A DNA stretch of 64,000 nucleotides, taken from contig NZ_CP036266.1 in the NCBI RefSeq assembly GCF_007744075.1, positions 2,651,748-2,715,747 of the forward strand, written 5' to 3'. The translations under genes and the position numbers were made by a program. This DNA comes from Gimesia chilikensis. GTDB lineage: Bacteria > Planctomycetota > Planctomycetia > Planctomycetales > Planctomycetaceae. The notes under the pieces were generated by a model. The model searched no databases. It was not told where the DNA came from and saw only the letters and a list, made by a program, of their open reading frames with translations. This document shows positions 18,241 to 27,513 of the stretch, in pieces (the first letter of the stretch is position 1; each line of letters opens with the position of its first letter).

Positions 18241-19560
18241 TTAACTGTCAGTTTGACTGAATTTAAGAAAAAGCCAGACACCGAGGAATATTAAGCTCAA
18301 TCCGGCAAGGGAAACGTAAATCACCAGCATGTCTGTCTGAGCTTTGACAACCAGAAACGCCCCTAAAACGACGACGTCCAATATTATGGCCGTGATTAAG
18401 ACGAGGCTATTGGCCTCTACGTCTTTGCGCAGGTGATAAAATACTCCCCAATGGATGGCGATATCCATGATGATATAGAAGATGGCTCCCAACGAGGCGA
18501 TACGGCTTAAATCAAAGAAAACCGTTAATAGCATGGCCATAATAACGGTATACACCAATGTGTGCTTTTGGATGCTACCAGGCATGCCAAAATGTGAGTG
18601 TGGCACTAATTTCATGTCTGTGAGCATTGCCAGCATACGTGAAACCGCAAACACACTGGCAATCACACCAGATACAGTGGCGATAATCGCAAACAATACG
18701 GTAAACCATAAGCCGTAATCTCCGAATGCAGGCCGAGCGGCTTCTGCAAGAGAGTAATCTTTCGCTTTGATAATTTCATCGACCGTCAGGCTTCCCCCCA
18801 CAGCCAACGTCACAAGCATATATAGGACCAGACAGAGGGCTATCGAAATGATGATGGCTCGTCCTACATTTTTGTGAGGATTTTTTAGCTCTCCGCCGCT
18901 ATTTGTAATCGTAGTAAATCCCTTGTAGGCCAGAATGGCGAGCGCCACTGCTCCTAGAAATTCGCCTGGGCCTGCGCCGGTTTTATCAGTTGAAGAAGAA
19001 CTTTCGAAAGAAAAGCCGGAAGCCCATAATCCCCCGATCGCAAAGACGACAATCCCACCAATTTTGATAAATGCGGTGAAAAATGATAACTTTTGTATGT
19101 ATTCGTTGCTTAAGATATTCACCAGAAAAGCAAATGCGAGCAAGCCGACTCCGAGAGCGACCACCAACCAGCTATATTCGCCGACATTGAAGAGTTGCAG
19201 TGTGTAAGTACCGAAGGTTTTAGCGACCAGACTCTCATTGATGATCATGGAAAAGTACATCAGCAACGCAAAGGCGCCTGTGAGCGTTGTTTTACCGTAA
19301 GCTTTCTCAAGGAACATGGCAATTCCACCTGCGGATGGATAAGCATTTGCCATTTTTACATAGGAATAGGCGCTGAATGATGCCACGATTGCTGCTGCCA
19401 GAAATGCTAGTGGGAACCAATGTTTCGCCAGCTCAGCCACTTGACCGGTCAGAGCAAAAATACCAGCGCCAATCATCACTCCCGTGCCCATCGCAACTGC
19501 ACCCGCCAAAGTCAGACTGTCCTTTTTATACTCGGATGCATGCTCGCCAGAATGTTCCAT
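18241..19560 (-). CDS. APC-family amino acid permease
   Basis: 439-residue inner-membrane transporter with about 12 hydrophobic segments. The N-terminal helix-break motif GTGVMIGAGIFALTGQVAE and the following AYSYVKMANAYPSAGG are standard for APC amino acid/polyamine permeases. YKGFTTITNSGGELKNPHKNVGRA is the conserved loop. The first 14 residues are hydrophilic with two His. It stands alone on the minus strand between the MerR operon and the TolC gene. Substrate cannot be told; a link to metal resistance is only positional. Confidence 0.88.
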   Translation of the reverse strand: MEHSGEHASEYKKDSLTLAGAVAMGTGVMIGAGIFALTGQVAELAKHWFPLAFLAAAIVASFSAYSYVKMANAYPSAGGIAMFLEKAYGKTTLTGAFALLMYFSMIINESLVAKTFGTYTLQLFNVGEYSWLVVALGVGLLAFAFLVNILSNEYIQKLSFFTAFIKIGGIVVFAIGGLWASGFSFESSSSTDKTGAGPGEFLGAVALAILAYKGFTTITNSGGELKNPHKNVGRAIIISIALCLVLYMLVTLAVGGSLTVDEIIKAKDYSLAEAARPAFGDYGLWFTVLFAIIATVSGVIASVFAVSRMLAMLTDMKLVPHSHFGMPGSIQKHTLVYTVIMAMLLTVFFDLSRIASLGAIFYIIMDIAIHWGVFYHLRKDVEANSLVLITAIILDVVVLGAFLVVKAQTDMLVIYVSLAGLSLIFLGVWLFLKFSQTDS

Positions 19561-20130
19561 GTGGTTACCTGTTTGTGCAGTTTTCCTGAAAAAGATATTG
19601 TCTCGTATCTCGTGTGTGATATCAGGCTCGGCTTTTCGGCTTCAACTGATTTCCGTACTGACGCTTTACAAAGCAATATGTGTGCCAGCACGCAAATCTA
19701 TTATATCGAACTGATTTTCACGATCTCAGCTGATAAAATCCGATACAGAACCGGTTGCCCGGCAATCACTTTGAGTGATTGTCCTTCGCTGGTGGAGTGG
19801 ACGTTGGTTCCACTCTGGTACACATTCTTTTTGAACTGCAGTGGAAGAATTCACTGGTGAAGACTTAAAAAGACCGGGAGGTAAAATACGCGGTTTATGC
19901 AAACTGTCTGGTGAAAAAAATCATCCTTTGCGGATTAAGCAGAGTGTGTGCAGCCCCTGGATAAAGCAGATCTGTACAGACAGACGAATCAATCTCTATA
20001 CGGCTGTGGTTTTACTGGAGCGCCTGCGCAAACCGCAAACATAACCTCTTTGGCCCTGGCTTATGTTCTGATCTTCCAGACTGCAATACGCCTACACCTT
20101 TCTCAGTCGAATTTTGCCGGAAGTCTTCGA
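19561..20130. other. Divergent intergenic region (APC permease / TolC)
   Basis: 570 bp with no supported gene. An in-frame extension of the TolC gene reaches back to 19948 but adds about 60 residues ahead of a normal signal peptide, so it is not taken as coding. Confidence 0.5.
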
Positions 20131-21603
20131 ATGGCAGATACATATACTCGTAAGATTATGATATCACTGACGATACTTGGCGGATGCTGTGTGCCGCAAC
20201 TGCTCAGAGCCCAGGACGCGTTCCCCTTAGTCCCTCCCGCAGCAGAACCCAGAAACGCTGAGACGTCCCGGGATCAAGTCGGGCGACGGTTTATTCCTCC
20301 CTCGTCCTTTCCGAAGTCACCAGCCGGTGTGGAAGACCTGATGAAACAGGAGACACCACAATCCCTGGAAACGGATCTCACCCTGGATGCGCTGCTGATG
20401 ATGGCGACGGAAAATAATCCCACGCTGGTTCAGGCGCAGCAACAGATTCAGGGGACCCTGGGCAAGGCCCTGGAAGCCGGACTGTATCCCAATCCGACCT
20501 TCTATTATATCGCCGAGCAGATCTTCGTGGATTCTGAAACCGACACCGATACGCCGGGGGAATTCCAGGGAGGTGCCGTTCAGCAGGAAATCGTCACCGC
20601 CAACAAGCGGGAGATCAGTCGACGGAAATATCAGCAGCGTGCAAAAACGGCGGAATGGATGGCCGTCGCCCAGCAGTGGCGAGTCTGTAATGATGTCCGC
20701 ATTCATTTCTGGAAAACGCTGGGGCATCGTCAGATTGTCGACATTCGCCGCGAACTGCTTAAAGCTGCCGAAGACTCGGCACTGACGACGCGCGAGCAGG
20801 TCAACCTGGGGCAGGCCACTCAGGCTGAGCTTCATCTTTCCAATGTCTCCCTGCAGCGCACCCGGCTCTCTCTGCTGAATGCCGAAAACATGTATCGCAG
20901 CCAGTTCGCCATGCTCAGTTCCCTGGTGGGAGTGGAACTGGAGCCGCAACCTCTCAAGGGTGAACTTAAGGCGGATATGGAATCCATGATTGACTTCAAC
21001 CAGGCAGTCGAAAACCTGTATAGCGACAGTCCTGAAGTGCTGGCTGCCACCGCGAAGTGGCAGGCCGACTGTGTCACCCTGGAACGGGAACGCGTCGAAC
21101 CGATCCCCAATATCTTTGTGAAAGCGGCCACGGGTTATAACCACGAAGCCCGTGAGCCGGTCGCCTCGGTGCAGGTTTTTCTGGAAGTGCCGATCTTTGA
21201 TCGCAACCAGGGGACGATTCAGCAGGCCGAGGCCGACCTGGCCCGTCAGAATGCAGAGATCCAGCGCACCAGACTCAGACTGCGACAGGACCTGGCACTG
21301 CACTACCAGAAATATTTGACAGCGCTTCAGCATGTGATAGAATTTCAGTCGGTCATCCTGCCTGAAGCGAAGGCCGCTTATGCGAACCAGTTGGGTGCCT
21401 ATAAGGACGATCGACAAAACTGGGGTGATGTTCTGAAAACCCAGCGGGAATATTATCAACTGCGGGAGCAGTTCGTGCACCATCTCATTGCCTGGCGTAC
21501 CAACGAGACGCTGATCAATGGTTTTCTCCTGCACGGGGGTTTAAAAGCCGCAGAGTCCCCCACACCGCCCGGTCATATCGATTCGGTCGCTCAGCCTCGC
21601 TGA
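20131..21603 (+). CDS. TolC/CusC-like outer-membrane efflux protein
   Basis: About 490 residues from ATG 20131, chosen because a signal peptide follows at once (RKIMISLTILGG...LLRAQ); ATG 20158 is an alternative. Outer-membrane efflux family features are LDALLMMATENNPTLVQAQQQI near the mature start, GLYPNPTFYYIAEQ, AVQQEIVTANKREISRRKY, and in the second repeat VQVFLEVPIFDRNQGTIQQAEADLA. It is the likely outer-membrane duct for the CusBA pump(s) here. Co-directional with the multicopper oxidase 61 bp downstream. Codon texture looks more GC-rich than the cusA region. Confidence 0.9.
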   Translation: MADTYTRKIMISLTILGGCCVPQLLRAQDAFPLVPPAAEPRNAETSRDQVGRRFIPPSSFPKSPAGVEDLMKQETPQSLETDLTLDALLMMATENNPTLVQAQQQIQGTLGKALEAGLYPNPTFYYIAEQIFVDSETDTDTPGEFQGGAVQQEIVTANKREISRRKYQQRAKTAEWMAVAQQWRVCNDVRIHFWKTLGHRQIVDIRRELLKAAEDSALTTREQVNLGQATQAELHLSNVSLQRTRLSLLNAENMYRSQFAMLSSLVGVELEPQPLKGELKADMESMIDFNQAVENLYSDSPEVLAATAKWQADCVTLERERVEPIPNIFVKAATGYNHEAREPVASVQVFLEVPIFDRNQGTIQQAEADLARQNAEIQRTRLRLRQDLALHYQKYLTALQHVIEFQSVILPEAKAAYANQLGAYKDDRQNWGDVLKTQREYYQLREQFVHHLIAWRTNETLINGFLLHGGLKAAESPTPPGHIDSVAQPR

Positions 21604-21664
21604 CCGGATGCGCCGTCTCTTTACCGCCTTTTACCCGCTTTGATTTTTAAACAGGAGTCCTGGT

Positions 21665-23161
21665 ATGTCAGACTCATCCTCCCGGCGCGCCTTTCTGAAA
21701 AATGGAACTGTGGGCACATTTGCTGCATTAAGTGCCGGCACCCCGGCTGCGGCAGCATTATCAAAAGAACAATACGATTCCCCGTCGGATCAAGCTTCGA
21801 AGAAACAGGCAGATCAACACGAAGTCCGGGACGAATACGACGGCTTCTCACGCTATCGCCCCAGCCGCGGGCATGATCCCGACAGTGACTATTACATCGG
21901 CAAGCGGGTTCCCGGTTTTCGCAATCCGGCTGATGGCCCGGCCCCCTTCATCGCCAACGACCTGGATAAGCTCCCCTGGAAGATGAAAAATGGTGCCAAG
22001 GAGTTTCACCTGGTCTGCGAACCTGTGGCACGGGAGTTCCTGCCCGGTCATTGGATGAACGTCTACGGCTTCAACGGCTCCATGCCCGGTCCCACGATTG
22101 AAGTGACCCAGGGGGATCGGATTCGGATCATCGTGCATAACGAATTGCCGGAAGAGACCTCCGTTCACTGGCACGGTTTTGAAATGCCCGTGCAGTATGA
22201 TGGTGCGGATACCATGACGCAAAATCCCATCAAGCCGGGAAAAACATTCAAATACGAATTCGACGTGCATGAAGAAGGCACCTTCTTCTACCATTCGCAT
22301 GTGGCGATGCAGGAAGCGTTCGGCATGGTCGGCTGGTTCATTGTGCATCCCCAAAAAGTCTGGGACCCCCCGGTCGACCGCGATTTCGGTGTCATCTTTC
22401 AGAATTTCCGCATCGATCCCATGCAGACGGTCGCCAACAGTTGGAGCATGGACTGGAACTGGCACACCATTAACGGTCGGAGCGGCCCCTATGCCACGCC
22501 CCTGGTCTGCAAGCACGGCGAACGCGTCCGTGTGCGTCTGCTGGATTTCAGTCCGGTGCAGCACCATCCGATACATATGCACGGTCACACTTTCTGGATC
22601 ACCGGACACGAGGGCGCCCGCATCCCTAAATCCGCCTGGATTCCCCGCAACACTGAACTCGTCGGCGTCGCTCAGGCGGCTGACTTCGAATTCATCGCCA
22701 ACAATCCCGGCGACTGGATGTTCCACTGTCACATGGTACATCACATGATGAACCACATGGTTCAGCACGTGGGCCCCCGTCTGCGGGAAGATGCCAAAGT
22801 CGACCGCTACCTCACCAGCCTCGACACACGCCCCCGCGTCAAAATGCACCAGGACCCCAAATTCGAAATTCCCGGCTACCCGCAGAAAATGCAGGGCATG
22901 ACCATGACGAAACCCATGATGAAAAAACTCTGGTCCCGCCGAGAGGTCAAAGGGATGCGGGCTAATGCCATGATGTCGATGGCGGGGCTCATGACCTCGG
23001 TACGTGTCCTGCCAGATGACCTGTATCAGCGCGTGATGGAGACAGATGAAAAGGTACCCAAAGGCTCCATCTTCAAAGAGATCGTCAAACGCTTCGGCAC
23101 GATTGAAGACTACGAACCCGCCCCGCCCGACGCAATGCAGAACATGCTCAATGACGACTGA
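21665..23161 (+). CDS. Multicopper oxidase, CopA/CueO-like
   Basis: 498-residue periplasmic multicopper oxidase, probably oxidising Cu(I) to less toxic Cu(II). A Tat-like N-terminus (SSRRAFLKNG then small/hydrophobic residues) is present. All four copper motifs are visible: HWHGFEM (about 167), HSHVAM (about 209), HHPIHMHGHTFW (about 300) and HCHMVHHMMNHM (about 353). In the last, Cys, His(+5) and Met(+10) form a type-1 site with a Met axial ligand. The C-terminal part is rich in Met/Lys (KMQGMTMTKPMMKK), as in copper-resistance oxidases. AGGAG lies 8 bp before the ATG. Confidence 0.93.
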   Translation: MSDSSSRRAFLKNGTVGTFAALSAGTPAAAALSKEQYDSPSDQASKKQADQHEVRDEYDGFSRYRPSRGHDPDSDYYIGKRVPGFRNPADGPAPFIANDLDKLPWKMKNGAKEFHLVCEPVAREFLPGHWMNVYGFNGSMPGPTIEVTQGDRIRIIVHNELPEETSVHWHGFEMPVQYDGADTMTQNPIKPGKTFKYEFDVHEEGTFFYHSHVAMQEAFGMVGWFIVHPQKVWDPPVDRDFGVIFQNFRIDPMQTVANSWSMDWNWHTINGRSGPYATPLVCKHGERVRVRLLDFSPVQHHPIHMHGHTFWITGHEGARIPKSAWIPRNTELVGVAQAADFEFIANNPGDWMFHCHMVHHMMNHMVQHVGPRLREDAKVDRYLTSLDTRPRVKMHQDPKFEIPGYPQKMQGMTMTKPMMKKLWSRREVKGMRANAMMSMAGLMTSVRVLPDDLYQRVMETDEKVPKGSIFKEIVKRFGTIEDYEPAPPDAMQNMLNDD

Positions 23162-24471
23162 TCCCGGGACCGGAAGCGAATATTCCTCTCGCCTCAATTT
23201 AACTCCGGTTCTGTAAACGGATTTCTCTCCGGTTGATTGTAAAATATTAATCAGCCTGGACCGGAATCTCATCTCTTAACTGCAGGCATGGCTGTTTCTG
23301 CAGGTCGGAATACTGGCGAATATATTCCGGGGTATCTTCAATCTTCTCCGTTTACGATCAATATGATTGAGAGTGCTTCAAGGCAGCTCTAATGCCAGAA
23401 TACAAAAGCGACTGCAGTGGCTTAGTCAGCGACGGTATCTTTAGAGACGGAATCATCAACCGGTACATCTCTACTGCTACCGCTTTGTTGCGTCGGGCTA
23501 CTGCAAACGAGCTTCCAGTGGAAGCCTGGGAGTGGTGACTTTCGAATTAATCTGGATTTCCAAAAGGTGTGAATGGCACAGGACGTGCTCCGTAATTGTG
23601 ATAAGAGTGAGGAAACCGGCCTGTGAACTTACAGCTGGTCGGAGGTGCGAGACACGGAGCAGCGATCTTTTCTTTGGCAGACGAACTGTATTTCTATTGG
23701 CTGAAGATGTCGCACTGCTCTGTCATATCGTCGTATTTTGTCGGCGTTGAACCGGAACTGTTATCTCAGGAGGTTCGTAGTGAGCACCATCATGGTGATG
23801 CCGGGCACGGCGCTTCATCTGAAACACACTCGGAGAGCAGCCATGAACATTCAGAAGGTGAGGACCAGCATGAGCATTAAATATGCTTTTCTTTTGCGAC
23901 CATTTTCTACACTCGCATTCCAACTGGCACAGAGTTGGAGGCGAGGTCAGACATCCGAACTGACTCGGTAAAACCCGGAATCGAATTTCGGTGGCTGATC
24001 ATTTTTCGCCGAGTGCCATCTGTCGGCTTGCCCATCAGTACCCATCAGCGTAGGTCGGCGTGCCCACGTGTCCGCCCGACTGGCGAGGTCCAATACGTAT
24101 TATGCCTTTGCAAGCATCCGTACAGAACAGTACCCGTCTCCGGTAAACTGAAAGCAACCAAGTCAGAAGCGCCAACCAGACCACCGATAGTCGATTTTTC
24201 AATCACAGTCCTGGCAGATCGAATTGATGTCACAAGTTGTCGATTCGACGACAATAAAACAGCGGGGTCTGTTGTTCCGGCACAGATACAGAAACCACTC
24301 TGTGAGCTGTGTATTTATGGACGATCGGGATATTCAAGCAGAGAAAAGCGGTGCTGAGATGACGTTTGGCACGCGGTGTGCGTCGTATATTGGCAACGCG
24401 GTCCATTGACGCTCCGTGATGAACGACTGGACGTATTCTCTATATCTGTTCCGATTACCTGGGAGCGAACA
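23162..24471. other. 1.3-kb region without a convincing gene
   Basis: The longest gene-poor stretch in the window. Short open frames lack ribosome sites and have atypical composition. One perfect 7-bp palindrome with a single-base centre (GCTTCCA / TGGAAGC, 23511-23525) could be an operator. A short frame ends in a strikingly His-rich tail (see 23707). The stretch may be decayed coding sequence from a lost metal gene. Confidence 0.45.
23707..23880 (+). CDS. Possible small His-rich protein or gene remnant
   Basis: Open frame (57 residues from ATG 23707; it can be read back to 23623) ending in a tail with 11 His among about 30 residues (SEHHHGDAGHG, SSHEHSEGEDQHEH). The tail resembles the metal-binding ends of transport or chaperone proteins. 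No Shine-Dalgarno sequence, signal peptide or fold is apparent upstream of the tail, so it could be the last codons of a decayed gene. Kept because the His tail fits the metal context. Confidence 0.3.
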   Translation: MSHCSVISSYFVGVEPELLSQEVRSEHHHGDAGHGASSETHSESSHEHSEGEDQHEH

Positions 24472-25149
24472 ATGACCTGTAAAATTCTGACGACCATTGC
24501 ATCCGTAGCGGCACTCGTTGCCACGGCCGTCCCTGCTTCAGCTAACGATGGATTCACGACCTATCCATCGCGGGGGTGCGGTTGCAGCACCAATGGCATT
24601 TACTCAAACAATTCCAACTACCCTAACGGCTATCCCACCGCGGGCGGATGCTCAAATGGGAATTGCGGATACCCGAATTCGAGTGGTTACTACGCCCCGG
24701 CACCTTCTGGCTTCCGTGGGAACTACTCTGTCCCGCTGACTCAAAACAGATCTCCCCGCCAAACGGCCCCACCATCAACGAATCCCTTCTTCGATTCGCG
24801 ATCTCCTTACAGCGACAGCAGGAGCCTTCAACCCGCGTTCCAGTCCACCCCATCGTTCGGCACTGGAGAGTTTCGACCGGCGCTGCCCAACGCTGTGCAA
24901 GCTCCGTCGATCCCGGCCGGCATGGAAGGGATTGCTCAACTCTCTGCAACTGACCAGGTCGCCGCGTTGAGGCAACGAACCTGTCCAGTAACTAAGGAGC
25001 CGCTGGGGTCGATGGGCAAGCCAATTCGCGTGACCGTCGGAGGTCAGTCGATCTTCGTTTGCTGTGAGGGATGTGTCGCAGCGGTGAAACGGAATCCGGA
25101 CAAGTATTTACGCGGTGCATCGACGCGCCAGCATTCGAACTTTCGTTGA
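24472..25149 (+). CDS. Secreted protein with C-terminal YHS-like metal-binding domain
   Basis: 225 residues from ATG 24472, preceded by GGGAGCG at a proper distance; an upstream start at 24376 would precede the signal peptide and is rejected. A signal peptide (LTTIASVAALVATAVPASA) is followed by a low-complexity Gly/Ser/Asn/Tyr/Pro region to about residue 150. A C-terminal YHS-like module follows (CPVTKEPLGSMGKPIRV, IFVCCEGCVAAVKRNPDKYL). The same module ends the CusB-like protein at the left edge (VFICCEGCRES). A periplasmic or surface copper-binding role is inferred. Confidence 0.72.
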   Translation: MTCKILTTIASVAALVATAVPASANDGFTTYPSRGCGCSTNGIYSNNSNYPNGYPTAGGCSNGNCGYPNSSGYYAPAPSGFRGNYSVPLTQNRSPRQTAPPSTNPFFDSRSPYSDSRSLQPAFQSTPSFGTGEFRPALPNAVQAPSIPAGMEGIAQLSATDQVAALRQRTCPVTKEPLGSMGKPIRVTVGGQSIFVCCEGCVAAVKRNPDKYLRGASTRQHSNFR

Positions 25150-25569
25150 TCCACGCGAATGGAGCAATGATCGAATGATCGGTCAACCGGGAAACGGGTA
25201 CTTCAAATTGAGATTGCCCGTTTCCCGGGGTCTGGACTGGCAAATTATGAGACGTGGCAGTCAAAGCAGAGATCTCTATGGCCCGAAACTTACAAAATGA
25301 CTTGATTTATGTATGTGCGCTATGACTATCATAACATTTCAGTAAGATCACTTCAGGTAGAGCAGTCTTTGCAAACCGAATGAAGGCTAGAACATGCATT
25401 AATGATGATCCCTGTGTGGTAAAGATTCTTACGATATTTTCTCAACTTACATGAAGATCAGGCAGGCGTTGTGCATCCAATGTATCAGTGACGGGACAGC
25501 AAGCAGCAGTGGATTTTATAGTGGCTACCTGTAGTATCCCTGCAAGTCATTGGAGCATCGGAAAGGTCT
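25150..25569. other. Intergenic region with a 12-bp hairpin
   Basis: 420 bp without a gene. A perfect 12-bp inverted repeat (CCGGGAAACGGG 25187-25198 with 25217-25228, 18-base loop) lies just after the YHS-like gene and may act as a terminator or mRNA-end hairpin, although no T-run follows. Confidence 0.55.
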
Positions 25570-26379
25570 ATGAACGAGAAACAGTCAATAAAGTCTGTGA
25601 GTGACGATCCCATGCCACTTAAAATTGGCGTTATGGGAGGTGCCGGAAGTGATATTCCAGCACATTATCTGGATCGAGCGGCTCGACTTGGTGAAGAAAT
25701 TGCTGCAGAAGGCTGTGTTATGATTACGGGAGCGTGTCCTGGTTTGCCTCTCGCTGCTGCACAGGGAGCTTCTAAGCAGGGGGGGACCGTTATCGGTATT
25801 TCTCCCGCCCTTAGTCTTGATGAGCATGCTTATAAATATGGTTCTCCAACACTCGCCCACAACGTGCTGATCTTTACCGGCAGCGGTCTGATGGGACGTG
25901 AGGTCGTTAATATTCACAGTAGTGATATCGTCGTAATTGTTGGAGGCAGAAGCGGAACACTGGGTGAATTAGCGATTGCCTATGACGAAGGAAAGTTAAT
26001 CGGTGTGCTGACCGGAACTGGTGGCATCAGTGACATGGTTCAAAGTATTCTGGAAACGTGTCACAAAGACACCAGCGCTCGCGTTATCTATAATGATGAC
26101 CCGCAACAACTGGTCAATGAATTACTGGAAGTGTATCGAAACGAACATTTTCGCCGTCCTTCTGTATTTTGCCGTGGAGTCCAGGCTGCATCACCAATCA
26201 CCATCGCAAACGGCAAGAAAGACATCGTTTGTGGAATGATCTTAGAACCGGGCTCTGCGGCTGCAAGGCGCGAACAGAATGGAAGTGAATATGTGTTTTG
26301 CTCACTTCATTGTGCTGAAAAATTTGACGCACAGCCATCGAACTATCTTGAGTCGGAAAAGTCTGATAGCTCATTATAA
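25570..26379 (+). CDS. SLOG (LOG-like) domain fused to C-terminal YHS domain
   Basis: 269-residue cytoplasmic protein. Residues 17-200 form a Rossmann-like SLOG/LOG-type fold: KIGVMGGAGSD at the start, ITGACPGLPLAAAQGA, GLMGREVVNIHSSDIVVIVGGRSGTLGELAIAYDEGK. The last resembles the PGGxGTxxE motif of LOG nucleotide phosphoribohydrolases and the TIGR00725-type group, but with VGG-R-SGT. Residues about 215-262 are a classic YHS domain (DIVCGMILEPGSAAARREQN, YVFCSLHCAEKF), usually found on copper ATPases and metal oxygenases. GGAAAGG precedes the ATG. The fusion suggests metal-responsive nucleotide sensing or cleavage. Domains sure; function unknown. Confidence 0.82.
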   Translation: MNEKQSIKSVSDDPMPLKIGVMGGAGSDIPAHYLDRAARLGEEIAAEGCVMITGACPGLPLAAAQGASKQGGTVIGISPALSLDEHAYKYGSPTLAHNVLIFTGSGLMGREVVNIHSSDIVVIVGGRSGTLGELAIAYDEGKLIGVLTGTGGISDMVQSILETCHKDTSARVIYNDDPQQLVNELLEVYRNEHFRRPSVFCRGVQAASPITIANGKKDIVCGMILEPGSAAARREQNGSEYVFCSLHCAEKFDAQPSNYLESEKSDSSL

Positions 26380-26883
26380 TGCCTGCCAACCATACAGAGC
26401 CCCGGTGCCAGATGCGCGTAGGCTCCGTTAAAGTCACAAACAACTACCCTGCATGGCAGACGTCTCCCGCCCACGTCAGTAATTTCACCAGAATTTGTTT
26501 TCAAAGTTCAATGAACTACGAAACATAATGGACGACAGTCTTTTCTACCCGACGAGCACCACTACTTCTCAAAAGTTTCTGATCTTGGCAGATCGCAGTA
26601 AATCATCTAGGATTCAGCCCCTTGATTTTTACTGCGGTAGACTGGGGGGACTGCCTTGACTGCACAGTTCCCGAGATCTTTGTTGAAAGTACTCAGGCTA
26701 ATCAGCAGAATCATCATCACTGTCCAGATTGAATCAAGCGGCGGAACTCTGCATGTCGATGTCAGAAGTGTTTGCCGTGATTTTTCGAGTGGTACTAGAA
26801 TCCTATCCAGTGCCCCTTGAAATCTGAGTGACAGGTACGGCCCCGGTAGAATTCTGGAAATCCCTTTTACGTTTAGAGTTGTG
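26380..26883. other. Intergenic region without a supported gene
   Basis: About 500 bp. A minus-strand open frame at 26607-26906 has no signal, motif or ribosome site. Nothing else is seen. Confidence 0.5.
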
Positions 26884-27276
26884 ATGAAACTGCTTCGCTT
26901 GTTCATGATCGTTCTGCTGCTGCAACCTTGCCCGGTCTGCTGGGGGCATGGATTGACCGCACACGGAGAAGCATCTCAACACGACTCCGGCGACTGCAAA
27001 GCGGTTTCTTCAAGCTGTCCCTGTTGTGCTCAGTGGAAACAAAAACAGGGAGTTCAGCAACAGTTACCACAGGATGACGAACATGATTGTCCCTGCACGT
27101 GTCATGTTTCAGACGAAGTATTCGCCTTTACAGGACCAGCGGTACATCTCGAAAGTTGCACTCCTCCTGTGACGCTGGTCGTTAGTCTGGATCAGTCCTG
27201 CCACTTCGTAACTCATCTGAATAACGTAGCAAATGATACTTCACAGGCCGCTGTGATACTCCCGCTGCGCTTATAA
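26884..27276 (+). CDS. Secreted Cys-rich hypothetical protein, third member of the family
   Basis: 130 residues from ATG 26884; a GTG at 26881 directly precedes it. Signal peptide MKLLRLFMIVLLLQPCPVCWG, His/Cys-containing mature start (GHGLTAHGEASQHDSGDC), then SSCPCCAQW and DCPCTCHVSDEV, and a Cys-poor tail with two late cysteines. Organisation follows the two proteins at 1886-3041. It precedes the thioredoxin-like/ABC-exporter operon by 237 bp. No enzyme motif; periplasmic soft-metal binding inferred. Confidence 0.62.
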   Translation: MKLLRLFMIVLLLQPCPVCWGHGLTAHGEASQHDSGDCKAVSSSCPCCAQWKQKQGVQQQLPQDDEHDCPCTCHVSDEVFAFTGPAVHLESCTPPVTLVVSLDQSCHFVTHLNNVANDTSQAAVILPLRL

Positions 27277-27513
27277 ATTTCTCTCGGGCTCGCTTGCCTG
27301 CTGGCAGTGACGGTCACTGATTGTCCAAGGCGTTATTATCGCCTGGCCGTCTCTTTGAATTCAATGCTGATTCAAATGATACCTGCTGCGCCTGTATCTG
27401 TTTAGATTCAGCCGCACTCCGCTGTCTTTGCGCGCATTTCAGATCGAGTCCATTACCTCTTTTGCAGATCAAAATCGTATTCATAATCAAAAACAGGTAA
27501 GGAAATTTATAAT

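Noticed and set aside
20317..21534. Minus-strand open frame of 405 codons
   Set aside because: Antisense to the TolC-like gene and lacking any motif or ribosome site.
21848..23272. Minus-strand open frame of 474 codons
   Set aside because: Antisense to the multicopper oxidase, whose copper motifs are unmistakable; the translation is His/Asp/Val-rich shadow text without motifs.
23935..24357. Plus-strand open frame of 140 codons
   Set aside because: Arg/Ser/Cys-rich composition without motif, signal peptide or Shine-Dalgarno sequence; lies in the gene-poor stretch.
26607..26906. Minus-strand open frame of 99 codons
   Set aside because: No support from motifs or ribosome site, and it overlaps the start of the Cys-rich gene.
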